From assembly GCA_036268455.1 (NCBI GenBank), contig DATAUD010000012.1, positions 16,104-80,103 of the forward strand: DNA of 64,000 nt, read 5' to 3'. Positions 44,346 to 53,824 of this stretch are shown here, piece after piece. The position numbers and the translations under genes were made by a program. Under the pieces are notes generated by a model. That model worked only from the letters and a program-made list of their open reading frames with translations, had not been told where the DNA came from and ran no database searches. This stretch comes from DATAUD01 sp036268455 (GTDB lineage Bacteria > Verrucomicrobiota > Verrucomicrobiia > Limisphaerales > Palsa-1400). Position 1 is the stretch's first letter. Each line of letters begins with the position of its first letter.

Positions 44346-47300
44346 TTACGGCTTTGTCCCGATCTCCTTCGTGAATTCAGGGGTTTTGCGCAGGGCGGTG
44401 AAAGCCGGGTCTTTGAAAAGGTGGTCCTTCAGATCAATCATGTCCGGTTTCTTGGCTCTTTCCGCGGCGTTGAGGGTGAAACATTTTTTCAGCGAGTCGA
44501 TGGATTTCGCGGTTTCGCCGCGACTGGCCTGGATCAGGGCAAGGTTATACATCGCCTCGGAATTGGCTGGCTCAACCGCGCAAAGCCTTTGAACCGTTTG
44601 CTCGCTCTTGTCCATCTGGCCTATACGCAAGTATTCATTGGCGAGAGTCATCAAAATATTCGCGTCATCGTTGGGATTGCTCAGGACGCGATCCAGCAGC
44701 GGGAGGGCTTTCGGATTCCCCAACCGCAAATACATGGTTGCTGCTTGCAACAGCGCGCCTGGGTTCGCCCCGGCGAAGCCGGAGACTTGATCAAGCATCC
44801 CCAGGGCCGCGTTCGTCTGGCCCGCGTCGATTGCGCGTTGAATCTGTCCGAATGCCGCCCGTATTTGATCGTTAGGAGTCGTGTTCTTGCTGCGGCTCAA
44901 TTGCTCAACCCAATCGTCGATCTGCGGATTATAAGGATCCAGTTTCTGGCATGTTTTCAGGATGTCGAGCGCGTCATCGATCCGGTTTTGCTGCAACAGC
45001 AGGTCCATGAAGTGAAACACAGCCTCCGGGCTGTAGGGGCAAAAGGCGAACGCCTGCTTGAATGCGAACTCGGCTTCCTTGGTTACACGCGCGCGTTCGG
45101 CGGGTATGTGGGAGTTTTGCGGACGCGAACGCCATTGATAAATGCTGGCGCCGATGGAACTTCGAAGTTTGGAAAATGCCTTTTGCCCGTCGTCATCGCG
45201 GATAAACTTGCGATCACCAGTGAAGCCCGCGAAGTCGTGGCGGAGATACACCTTCTCCGCCCAATCGCAGACTTCCTTGACGCTCGTGTCGTAGGTGATC
45301 CAGTTGCCGATTGTCCGCCGCGAGTATTGGCTCCAAAAGGCATGGTCTTTGTCGATGATATCCTGGGTCAATTCCGGCACCGGATGCCGGTTGATCTTCA
45401 TGATGACTCCGAAAGGGGTCAAGTAAGGATACATCCAATCCAGCGGGAAACTTTCCTCGACGTAAAACTCATGATCGGGGTTGTCATCAAAAATAACTTT
45501 CGTCAGCAATCCGTTGATACTCATCACCGCGACCTGGCCGGAAACCTGCACGCGCCCGTTGTCCACATGAACGTCTTCACCGGGCTTGATTTGTTTGGGT
45601 TCATTGGGGAACTCGCTGTCGTGCTGCAACCGGCGCTGGGCGTCGGTGAGATAATCGTTGAAACAGTTCTGCGAGTCTTCCGGCGTTGGCGTGATAATTT
45701 CGGTGTCGGGATAAACCCCGCCGAGGCTTTTGGTGATGTCGCCGGGATAGGCTTCTTCGAGCATCCGGCGATTGAGACGGATGATATTGTTTTGGCCGGC
45801 GGTCGTTGTGGCCACAAGGGTCGGAGCGGCCTTTTCAATCAGGAGCGGCAGCTTGATGCCCTTAAAGCGATTGGACTCATACAGGTTGCCGTCGCCAACA
45901 ACGGCATTGAGGTCCTTGGAAAGAGCTTTACGCAAAGCCGATTCATCCGTGCTGGAATCCAGCAAATGTTGGGTTTCCGGGCTTAACTTGCTGTAGAGGT
46001 AACTCGACAGCGCCGTTTGATGATCGCTCTTGCGCAGGTCAGCGGCCAGGGCTTGCGGCTTCAATATTTGATCAGGCGTGAACCATGAGGTGCTGGTGCG
46101 GCGGCGTTTTTCTATTTTGGCGCCGATGCCTTCAAAAAGATCGTCCAACGGGGACAGCCAGCGGTCCGGCCCGTGGAAAATGCTCGGCAGGGAGCCAGAA
46201 AGAAAGTTCTGAAAGAACGGCGGGTCGATTTGCGCGCTGCGATTGTACTGGGCGCGGATATAATCCAGATACGTGTTATCGGCGAGCGCGTTTTGGGTGA
46301 TGATATAAACATCGCGCCGGTCGTAATTGGTGTCCTGTTCAGGCTGGCAATCATGCGGAATGAAACTTTCGCAGAAAATGGTGTAAGTGGGGCAAAATCG
46401 GCCTGGGTCAGTGCCGCCGAAGAGGACGGCATCGCGCGCCATTTCCGGATAAACCATCGTCCCGTTTGTTCCTTTGGCGGCGGCATCCCGGAGTTTGGCG
46501 TCGTAGGTCAATTGATTGTCCGGCCCGACGAACGGCGGGGTGAACATGTCATGGCCGAACCAATAACCGAACCAGTGATTGCGTTGCTCGCTGTGGAACC
46601 AGTGAGTCATCCCGGAGTAAAGGGGAAACAGCGCAAACAGCGCCAATGCGACCCCCAAGGGCGCGCGTTGCCGGTAAATAATCAATGCCGCCGCAAAAGC
46701 CAGCGTCATGCCGAGCAGCATGAGGGAGGCAATCACGGGCAGTCCGAATTGATCGGGGGCAAACGCCTGTCCGATCCAATGCAGCAACTGTCCCTTTGGA
46801 ATTTCGCCATTGAGGCCGAAGTAATGCTCGGCTGTGATGGTGTCCAGTGCATAGAGCGCCAGCGCAATGGCAATGCCGACACCGACAAATCCCCACCGCC
46901 GGAATTTCTCGTAGTTGGTGGCCATGAACGCCGCTGTCAGCGCAAGGCCATAACCTATCAGAATGGCGACTATGGCATGAGACGCTATGAAAAACACTTT
47001 CACCAAGTCCGCCATTTGCCGGTCCCGTGTGGGATTAAGAAAGATCGAGAGAAGAACGCCCAAAAAAGGATAAATCGACCCCACTGTGATCAGCCATGCT
47101 CGTTCGCGCTTTTGCATTCTGAAGATGAAGAGAAACGGCAGCAGCGCAAAAAACATCGCAACCCAGCTAAAAGCATCGGCAACGCCATGCACCAGCATGT
47201 TCAATTCCGTAAGAAAATGGCCCCAGTCGTGGAAAATATCGGTGGGATTGATCTTATCATACTGTCCGCGGCTGATTGCGTGCCAGAAACCTTCAACAGT

Positions 47301-48332
47301 CCTCGGATAGCCCCATTCCATGGGCGGATTGGTCATGCCGGAGAGGGCTTCGTAAAAATAAAATCCAGCGCCCGCAAACCACAATAGTCCCATGATGAGC
47401 GTCGGCACGATTTCCGTTAAAAGGCCGGCGGTCGAAATTGCCAAATAAAGGCACGCCACGATAGACCCGATTCCGATCGCCGTGAAAATCGTGAATACCA
47501 TCGGATTGGTTGCATCGAAAAACCCCACCATGTGATTGGCCTTGGCGATGAGGCCGAGAAAGAACAACACCGAGTTCCAGAAAAACATGTCGCGCCCAAG
47601 TTTCGGCTGCCGGGCCGCGATGCCAATTTCGATTCCCAGGGCGGCCAGGGTCAGCGTTTGATGGATCGTAGCGCAAACGCCGAAGAAAAACATTCCTGTG
47701 TAAAGATACCCTCGCTGGTGCGGCGCATAGATCCAGCGCATCAGACAGAGCAAGACGATCATCAACCACGGCACGCCGAAGAGCGAAATACGATTGATGA
47801 CCACGGACTCCTTCCACATGGAGCTTCCCAACGCCAACATCAACCCAGCGGTAACGCCTGAAACCATGCAAATGGCGTTTTCCCAGTTTCCTCTCATGTT
47901 TTTCAGGTCTTCGATGCTTTCCATCAGCATGCTGCTGCCGCGCGAAACCATGAAACCCAGCACGCCGCATCCCATCGCCGCCGTCGAGGCTTCGGCAAGA
48001 GCGACCCGCCACGCGATGTTCTTGAAGGGAACGAGTACCGTCCAGAACCACGTATAAATGGTCCAGAAAGGATATCCGGGAGGGTGCGGAATTCCCGCAT
48101 AGTAAGAGGCCGTGCAGAGTTCGCCGGAATCCTCCAGCGTTACTTCAGGAGCAAGGCAGAAAAAATAAATTATCCAAACGATGCTGAACGTAATGATCAG
48201 CGTCAGCCAATCAATGCGCCGGAACAGCGGAGGAACAGGGGCCGCGGGGAGCGGCGGCGCAACGGGTTTGGAAGGCGCGGCGGCAGCGGGGGCAGCCGGC
48301 CCGTTTTGGGGCGGTCGAGACTTAGAATTCAT
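44346..48332 (-). CDS. DUF2723 membrane protein with TPR tail
   Basis: A 1328-residue protein. After a Pro/Ala-rich cytoplasmic start, about a dozen membrane helices begin near residue 47 (LTLIITFSIVWIIYFFCLAP). The DUF2723 core EVTLEDSGELCTASYYAGI, PHPPGYPFW matches this GT-C-like family, with the Asp in EDSGE as candidate catalytic acid. The rest is a large soluble domain (about 600-1080) and TPR repeats to the end (RIDDALDILKTCQKLDPYNP, MYNLALIQASRGETA). Related proteins transfer sugars from lipid donors to proteins; the substrate is unknown. The TPRs may recruit acceptors. Confidence 0.88.
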   Translation of the reverse strand: MNSKSRPPQNGPAAPAAAAPSKPVAPPLPAAPVPPLFRRIDWLTLIITFSIVWIIYFFCLAPEVTLEDSGELCTASYYAGIPHPPGYPFWTIYTWFWTVLVPFKNIAWRVALAEASTAAMGCGVLGFMVSRGSSMLMESIEDLKNMRGNWENAICMVSGVTAGLMLALGSSMWKESVVINRISLFGVPWLMIVLLCLMRWIYAPHQRGYLYTGMFFFGVCATIHQTLTLAALGIEIGIAARQPKLGRDMFFWNSVLFFLGLIAKANHMVGFFDATNPMVFTIFTAIGIGSIVACLYLAISTAGLLTEIVPTLIMGLLWFAGAGFYFYEALSGMTNPPMEWGYPRTVEGFWHAISRGQYDKINPTDIFHDWGHFLTELNMLVHGVADAFSWVAMFFALLPFLFIFRMQKRERAWLITVGSIYPFLGVLLSIFLNPTRDRQMADLVKVFFIASHAIVAILIGYGLALTAAFMATNYEKFRRWGFVGVGIAIALALYALDTITAEHYFGLNGEIPKGQLLHWIGQAFAPDQFGLPVIASLMLLGMTLAFAAALIIYRQRAPLGVALALFALFPLYSGMTHWFHSEQRNHWFGYWFGHDMFTPPFVGPDNQLTYDAKLRDAAAKGTNGTMVYPEMARDAVLFGGTDPGRFCPTYTIFCESFIPHDCQPEQDTNYDRRDVYIITQNALADNTYLDYIRAQYNRSAQIDPPFFQNFLSGSLPSIFHGPDRWLSPLDDLFEGIGAKIEKRRRTSTSWFTPDQILKPQALAADLRKSDHQTALSSYLYSKLSPETQHLLDSSTDESALRKALSKDLNAVVGDGNLYESNRFKGIKLPLLIEKAAPTLVATTTAGQNNIIRLNRRMLEEAYPGDITKSLGGVYPDTEIITPTPEDSQNCFNDYLTDAQRRLQHDSEFPNEPKQIKPGEDVHVDNGRVQVSGQVAVMSINGLLTKVIFDDNPDHEFYVEESFPLDWMYPYLTPFGVIMKINRHPVPELTQDIIDKDHAFWSQYSRRTIGNWITYDTSVKEVCDWAEKVYLRHDFAGFTGDRKFIRDDDGQKAFSKLRSSIGASIYQWRSRPQNSHIPAERARVTKEAEFAFKQAFAFCPYSPEAVFHFMDLLLQQNRIDDALDILKTCQKLDPYNPQIDDWVEQLSRSKNTTPNDQIRAAFGQIQRAIDAGQTNAALGMLDQVSGFAGANPGALLQAATMYLRLGNPKALPLLDRVLSNPNDDANILMTLANEYLRIGQMDKSEQTVQRLCAVEPANSEAMYNLALIQASRGETAKSIDSLKKCFTLNAAERAKKPDMIDLKDHLFKDPAFTALRKTPEFTKEIGTKP

Positions 48333-48649
48333 TTATATGTAAATCGCATTGGCGGCGTCTTGTGCTAATCACCTAACAAGACACCGGAAGCGGCCAATCT
48401 GTATAAAATCGTTTGAACCATAGGGCAATGACGAAATTCACGATTTTCGGAAGAGGGTCTGGGGAAGATCGGGAATATTTCGTTGAATTTGGGGTCCATA
48501 CCCACCGTCGAATTTGGCGTGATCAGTTGTTGGCCTAGAACATTTTCAGTTTCCCACGGTGTTTCCCCGATAATATTCTAAGTGGTCCCTTTAAAGTTTT
48601 TTACGAAAAAACCCGAATAAAGAAGTGTGAATTTTGGTCTAATTTTGTA
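48333..48649. other. Divergent intergenic region
   Basis: This 317-base gap separates two divergent genes. It is AT-rich at its right end, where GTTTTTT-ACG-AAAAAAC (48596-48612) forms a perfect A/T stem about 40 bases before the beta-helix gene. No coding sequence, RNA or clear promoter pair was found. Confidence 0.45.
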
Positions 48650-49780
48650 ATGAGGCGAAACACAACAACCCGAAAAAACATTCCTTCATTAACGTCTATT
48701 GTGGCGTTGGTTATGGCGTTTTTTGCCGTGCCCGCCTTTGCAATGGGCACGATCATCCGGGTATCTCCCAAAGCAGGCGGAGAGGGAATCCAAAAGGCGC
48801 TTGATAATGCGCCAAAAGGGGCCGAGGTTGTTTTGGAGGCGGGTACATACGTGGTTCACCAGCCGGTGATTATGGATCGCGACGGCGAAACGTTGCGCGG
48901 GGCCGGAAAAGGAACGATTTTGTATTTGGCAAACCATGCGAATTGCCCGGTTGTCGTTCTTGGTTCGCCAGTGGACAAGCCGAGCGGGCCGGTTGAGGGT
49001 TTGTTGCTTTCCGACCTGACAATTGATGGAAATCGAAAGAACCAGCAGACGGAAGTATGGCGCTGTCTCCGCGAAGGGGGTTTATATAACAACGGCATCG
49101 ACGTTTGGTATGTGGACGGAGTGTCCGTGAAGCGGGTGGTTTGTTGCCGGTGCCGGTCGGGCGGTTTGGTTTCGACGGCGAAAACACGCCGGCTATCGGT
49201 GAGCGATTACACGGCTTTCGACAATCAATTCGATGGGCTGGCTTGTTATTTCACGGAGGATTCCCATTTCACGAACCTGGATTTGCACGATAATCTGGGC
49301 GCGGGAATTTCGCTGGACCTGAATTTCAACCACAACGTTATCGATGGCGCCATTTTGACGGGCAACGATTTGGGAGTATTTATGCGTCATTCGCGAGATA
49401 ATACGTTTCAAGGGATGACGATTCGCAAGAGCCGGCATCACGGGGTGTTCATGGCGCAGGCGGTTGAAGGGGTGCGGCATTGCCCCGGCACGGAATGCAC
49501 CGGGAACATTTTCGACAAGATGCTGGTGACGAATTGCGGTGGGGACGCATTTGTGGTCAACGACGCCTCGTGCATCAGCAACAGCATTTGCAGCAGCCAG
49601 TTTCTGGATAACGTCGGCGGCCTGAGCCAGGCACACACCAATCCGGTAAGCGTGCGTGATCTGGTGGAACGGGACGCTCCGGCGACGATCAGCGCGGCGG
49701 CGACATTGAACCCGGTCATGGAACCGGTGATTCGGCAGTCCGCCGTCCCTTCGGCGGACGGCAGCTTGAAGAAATTGTAA
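48650..49780 (+). CDS. Secreted right-handed beta-helix protein
   Basis: A 376-residue exported protein with a signal peptide (SLTSIVALVMAFFAVPAFA). The start IQKALDNAPKGAEVVLEAGT is the pectate-lyase-superfamily opening, and successive coils (NNGIDVWYVDG, TFQGMTIRKSRHHGVFM) define a parallel beta-helix to about residue 320. Asn ladders are frequent. Such proteins cleave or bind uronate polysaccharides; I cannot point to catalytic residues, so lyase activity is not claimed. Confidence 0.85.
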   Translation: MRRNTTTRKNIPSLTSIVALVMAFFAVPAFAMGTIIRVSPKAGGEGIQKALDNAPKGAEVVLEAGTYVVHQPVIMDRDGETLRGAGKGTILYLANHANCPVVVLGSPVDKPSGPVEGLLLSDLTIDGNRKNQQTEVWRCLREGGLYNNGIDVWYVDGVSVKRVVCCRCRSGGLVSTAKTRRLSVSDYTAFDNQFDGLACYFTEDSHFTNLDLHDNLGAGISLDLNFNHNVIDGAILTGNDLGVFMRHSRDNTFQGMTIRKSRHHGVFMAQAVEGVRHCPGTECTGNIFDKMLVTNCGGDAFVVNDASCISNSICSSQFLDNVGGLSQAHTNPVSVRDLVERDAPATISAAATLNPVMEPVIRQSAVPSADGSLKKL

Positions 49781-49789
49781 TCCGCCCGA

Positions 49790-50188
49790 TTACCTGAAAC
49801 GAATCAGGTTGGCGGTGATAACCGTTTTCCGCAGAGGTTCCCCCCAAACGACTCCGCCAGTCGCAACCACCACCGATCCATTACGGAAGGTGTTTTCATT
49901 GGAGATGAGGGCCGCATCGGCATGTTGTTCGCGGACGGCTTTGGCGAGGTTATCTTCACTGTCCGTGCTCACGGCGCCGATGATTGCATAAGGACGCGGA
50001 GGATATTGGCCTGGAGGGTAAAGGGTTGCTTTATCGACCACCTTGACGTAACCGCCGGGACCGGTGGTCCAATTTTGTTGCGCCCCCTCGTATGGGGAAA
50101 AAGTATAGCCAGGCCCGCAGCCGCAAAGGCCAAGAAACAGCAGAGCCGGAACAACCGATTTTAATATAGTAGAACGTGTCGTTTTCAC
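49790..50188 (-). CDS. Small predicted lipoprotein
   Basis: A 132-residue protein with lipoprotein signal LKSVVPALLFLGLCGC (Cys24). The mature part has YPPGQYPPRPYAIIGAVSTD and ADAALISNENTF, an alpha/beta pattern like small YnfC/Rcs-type lipoproteins, but no family is assigned. It is convergent with the beta-helix gene, 9 bases away. Confidence 0.7.
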   Translation of the reverse strand: MKTTRSTILKSVVPALLFLGLCGCGPGYTFSPYEGAQQNWTTGPGGYVKVVDKATLYPPGQYPPRPYAIIGAVSTDSEDNLAKAVREQHADAALISNENTFRNGSVVVATGGVVWGEPLRKTVITANLIRFR

Positions 50189-50338
50189 GAAAACACGTTA
50201 ACTCGCGATCATCGGGTTGACAAGGGGGGAAGCACAAACTCATAAAATCATGAAAAGATCGCATCGGAGGCGAGTTTATCGCTTGGTTTGAAGCGCGAGC
50301 GATAACCCATCAAGGACCATGTCAAATTGCGTCAGACC

Positions 50339-50926
50339 TTATTGTGGAGAGGTGAAGTAGAAGCGGGCGTTGAAGTTGGATGCGTTGGTGTCGGCGAATT
50401 GGGCGAAGCCGTTGGTGTCGGCGATGGTGTGGCCGAGGTCCTGCCAGGTTTGGAGATTGGTGCTGGCCTGGATATCGAAGTTCTCTCCGGGTGAGCCATA
50501 CGTTTGTAAAATGAAGTTTCCGTTTGATTGCCGCTGCGCTCCGACTGGCGAGTATTTGATCAAAACCATTTGCGTGCCACCGCCGGAAACAGTCTCGTAA
50601 CCGGCGACATAGACATTGCCGTTGGAATCGACAGCAATGGCATTGCCGACAGCGCCGTAGCCGAAGCCGGTGTAACGTTGCAGCCAGACCTGATTGCCCG
50701 TGCTGGCGTATTTCAACGTAACAATATCGTTGGTAAACGTACTCCCGAGAGAATAGCCTGTGACGTAAACGTAGTCGTTAAGGTCATTAGCAATGGCAAA
50801 TGCGCTACTACCTGGAATGTCAGCTATTGGATAATTCGCAGTGGCGGTTACCGAACCACTGGCACTTAGCCAATATGTTCCATAAGTTGATGTTGCCCAT
50901 TGGTAGTTCGGACCAAAGACTGGGCG
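50339..50926 (-). pseudogene. 5'-truncated SBBP-repeat protein gene
   Basis: The frame is open from an upstream in-frame stop at 50927-50929 to the TAA at the left, encoding about 195 residues without a start ATG near the beginning of homology. It shows SBBP beta-propeller repeats (VYVTGYSLGSTFTNDIVTLK, VGNAIAVDSNGNVYVAGYE) and a terminal strand module with QTYGSPGENFDIQASTNLQT, the same kind found on other secreted proteins here. Signal peptide and earlier repeats are missing. It adjoins the insertion sequence, which probably removed the 5' part. A TTG at 50716 could start a 125-residue remnant. Confidence 0.75.
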
Positions 50927-51087
50927 TCACCCGCTGCCCGAAAGCGGGGAGAGAAGAAAGCGCCAGGAATCTGAAAAAAGGTCGTTGTAGAACAGGCGAA
51001 CCCACAGGCTTTACCCCGCATAGTGGGGTTCACCCTGATCTGTTGTCAAGGGTATTCCCTTATTGGCCGGGCAAGGGCACGGCTGGC

Positions 51088-52933
51088 TCATGAACTTTCC
51101 AAGGCGGCGGATTGCTTGGAGGTGACGAGGGCGAAGGCGCGGCGTTGATGTTCCAAGCCCATTTCTTCGTGGAAGTCGGACAAGGTGGCCTTGGCCCGTT
51201 TGGGGTGTTGCGCGCGCCAGTGCATGAAGAGGCTCACGCCGATGCGGCGGAACATGCTCAAGACCCAGGCGGCGTGGCGATGGCGCACCCGGCTGCGGTC
51301 TTCGTCGGCGCCGACGTCCAGGCGCTGGTGCAATCCGGCTTCGATGCCCCAATAGTTGCGCTGTTCCTCCAGCCACTGGGCCGCCGGCAAGCGTTCCGGT
51401 TGGCGGCTGGTTAGCAGATACTGGAGGTCGGGTTTGTCGCCCAAGCCCTGGCGCAGAAGGACGGCGCTCTGGGCCGCGCCCGGAAAGCAGACTTGCTCGG
51501 GGTTGACGACGCGGGCGCAGAGGGTGCGGATTTCATTTCGGCCCCGGTTTTTCCGCGGGCCGGTGTGCGCCCAATGGGAGGGCAACGGCGCCGGAGGGGG
51601 AAAAAAGCTGCTCCGCTTGGGGCAGCCGTCGGGCGAGGGTCTGGCGCAATTCTTTTTGGTTGGCCTTGACGGTCATCAAGTAATCGGCCCCGGCCTCCTG
51701 CACGATCTGGCGGGCCGTTTCCTGCTGGGTGTGCAGGGCGTCGATGCCGATCAAGGACCCGGCCGCCTCCACCCGCTCCAGCAACTGCCGCACGGCGGGG
51801 ATTTCATTGGACTTGGTCTCGACCAGCTGGCTGCCGCGATAGTATTGACTTTGCGGGTGGGTCAGCGTGACCACTTGCGCGCCCTGCGCGTGGCGCAGTT
51901 CCTTGCCATCGGCCGCGAGCAACTGGTCGGAGGGCGCCGGGCCTCGCACCTGCGCCTGCCAGTCCAACAACGCCGCCTCCACCCGGAGTGGATCGACGGC
52001 CTGCAACACCCGTCCGAAAGTCGCCTTGCTGGGAGAAGGATAACGTCCAGTCTTTCGATCCTGCCGGACGCCCAGGGCCCGCCGTTGCGCCTGCGTGAAA
52101 CGGCGCGCGAAGGCTTTCAAGTCCCGATGGCCGCGCGGGGCGCCGCAGAAATGGGCGCAAGCCACCATCGCCAACGCGCTGCTCAACGGATAGCTTTCCA
52201 CCCGCCCGCGAAAGTCCGGCACCGCGGCAAAATGGGCGCGCAGGGAACGCAACTCTCCGGCCCGTAGCGTCGGCCGCGGCGGAACCTTGCCCTCCACCAC
52301 CCGTGCCAACGCCGGGATCAAATGCTCGACGCACAAACCGCGCCGAGCCTTGGGTTTGAGTTCTTTGACAAAGAGCGCTTTGGGCCGGTCATGCTTGACA
52401 TAGTAATCCTGCCCACAGCGCCCGTAGCCCTGGGTCGGTCCCAGTTCGGTCCAGCCACTGGCCTTGTAGGCCGTGCCCCGAAACAACTGCGTGTCCACAA
52501 AACTCTCCGCCAGAAAGACCGGATGCCCATAGCGCGAGCGCCAATCCTCCGGCAGCCGCGCCAGGCACAATCCCATCGCGCGCGTCGCCAGGTTGGGATA
52601 ATGCGCGTGCGGCAGAACCAAAAAGCGCGCGTTGTTGGTGACCAACCCCAGACGCTTGCGCCGTTGCCCTTCCGTCCAGCCAATCCACTTCTCCCGATGC
52701 CGCAGATGCTTGGCCGCCGCGCAAAACACCAGCAAGGCCAGCCACTGGCCGCGCCAGGCCGCCACGTAATAGAGCCGTTCCCCGACCGGCTTGATCCCTC
52801 CCAGATAATGATGCCGCCGCAGCAACGACTGAAAGCGTGGCAAGTCCTCCGCGCTGACCAGCCTCACTTGCAGTTCCTCCAACACGACTTGTTCGTCGGC
52901 CTGCGGCATGCGAATTGGTTTCGACATGCCCAC
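51088..52933 (-). mobile_element. ISAs1-like element with DruA-like fused transposase
   Basis: A transposase in two overlapping frames. The first (52933-51533, 466 residues) begins with a DUF4338 domain, the family of Druantia protein DruA (RHHYLGGIKPVGERLYYV, VTNNARFLVLP, FVDTQLFRGTAYKASGW). The ISAs1-type part follows (HFAAVPDFRGRVESYPLSSA; LAADGKELR with the first Asp; IGIDALHTQQETA with the second). The second frame (51585-51088) supplies RNEIRTL with the catalytic Glu and the conserved C-terminus RNYWGIEAGLHQRLDVGADE. Joining needs a +1 shift. No terminal inverted repeats or target duplications were found, so element ends are undefined. Confidence 0.85.
51533..52933 (-). pseudogene. DUF4338-ISAs1 transposase, N-terminal frame
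   Basis: Carries the DUF4338 domain (about residues 1-215) and the first two DDE aspartates, then runs out of frame into a stop at 51533-51535 after KPGPK. A run of five As (GGAAAAACC, minus strand) sits at the likely shift point; removing one A would restore the frame into the second ORF. Without the shift the protein lacks the catalytic Glu and should be inactive. Confidence 0.8.
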
Positions 52934-53104
52934 AGCCTAAAAAAGTTTCAAACCGCTGTCCAGCCCAAAATGATTAACCCTCTCGCCTCGCCTAACTTCC
53001 CCTTCCTAATGAGCCAGCCGTGGGGCAAGGGGGCGGCGTCTCGCTTGCGTTGAGCCGGCACTGATGTAGGTTTGAGCCATCGCGAAAATGCAAAAGGAGC
53101 GGAC

Positions 53105-53536
53105 ATGCACCACAAATTAATCGACGAGCATCCTCGGACTCACGTCCTGATTTTCGATACCGGCGATGAACTTGCCCTCGGCCTGAAGAAATTTGCGATC
53201 AGCCAAAAAATCGGCTCCGCCAGTTTCAAAGCCATCGGCGCACTTTCGTCAGTGAAACTCGGGTGGTTCAATTGGGACACCAAATCCTATCAGCCTTCCG
53301 TCGTCCTTCAGGAACAGGTCGAACTTCTTTCACTGATCGGCGACATCGCGCTCAAGGACGGCCAGCCCCAGGTCCACGCCCACGTTGTCATCAGCAAATC
53401 CGACGGCACCGCCCATGGCGGGCACTTGCTCGAAGCTCATGTTCGTCCCACTTGCGAAGTCATCCTTACGGAAAGCCCGCGTCATCTCCAAAAAGAGATC
53501 GACCCTCAATCCGGCCTAGCCCTGATTCGAGTTTGA
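53105..53536 (+). CDS. PPC/DUF296 domain protein
   Basis: A 143-residue single-domain protein of the plant-and-prokaryote conserved (PPC, DUF296) family. The metal-site type motif is QVHAHVVISKSDGTAHGGHL, with His ligands. The family forms trimers; in plants the domain is linked to AT-hook proteins, in bacteria the role is unclear. The start at ATG 53105 has a good Shine-Dalgarno (AAGGAG) 8 bases upstream; 53072 is an alternative without one. Confidence 0.9.
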   Translation: MHHKLIDEHPRTHVLIFDTGDELALGLKKFAISQKIGSASFKAIGALSSVKLGWFNWDTKSYQPSVVLQEQVELLSLIGDIALKDGQPQVHAHVVISKSDGTAHGGHLLEAHVRPTCEVILTESPRHLQKEIDPQSGLALIRV

Positions 53537-53581
53537 TTTTCCCCTTGAGCTTTTCGCCCAAAAGGCGCACTTCTTTTCCGT

Positions 53582-53824
53582 ATGAAGAAGGTTTTCCCGA
53601 TGCTCGGGCTCACGTTGCTGCTGGCGGGGTGCGCGCATCACTATGATATGTACCTCACCAACGGCATTCGCATCACCAACGTGACCAAACCCGTCCTCAA
53701 CGATAATACCGAGCAATTTACCTACAAAGATGTCGCCGGCAATGAGCACCATGTCAGCGCCGCCCGCGTGCTCGAAATCAAACCGCACTCCCACTCAAGC
53801 TCTAGCGCGGACTCCTTTCACTGA
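53582..53824 (+). CDS. YgdI/YgdR-like small lipoprotein
   Basis: An 80-residue lipoprotein with signal MKKVFPMLGLTLLLAGC (Cys17). The small SH3-like barrel reads YDMYLTNGIRITNVTKPVL, typical of YgdI/YgdR (DUF903), with a Ser/His-rich tail. It is presumably anchored in a membrane of the envelope. Its last 23 bases overlap the convergent riboflavin synthase gene tail-to-tail. Confidence 0.82.
   Translation: MKKVFPMLGLTLLLAGCAHHYDMYLTNGIRITNVTKPVLNDNTEQFTYKDVAGNEHHVSAARVLEIKPHSHSSSSADSFH

Noticed and set aside
44421..45986. 521-codon frame antisense to the DUF2723-TPR gene
   Set aside because: Arg/Gly/Val-rich shadow of a high-GC gene with a clear product on the other strand.
46173..47387. 404-codon frame antisense to the DUF2723 membrane region
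   Set aside because: The opposite strand encodes conserved membrane helices; the antisense translation is low-complexity and charged.
50928..53104. Terminal inverted repeats of the insertion sequence
   Set aside because: Visual comparison of both flanks gave only short, unconvincing matches, so no ends were assigned.
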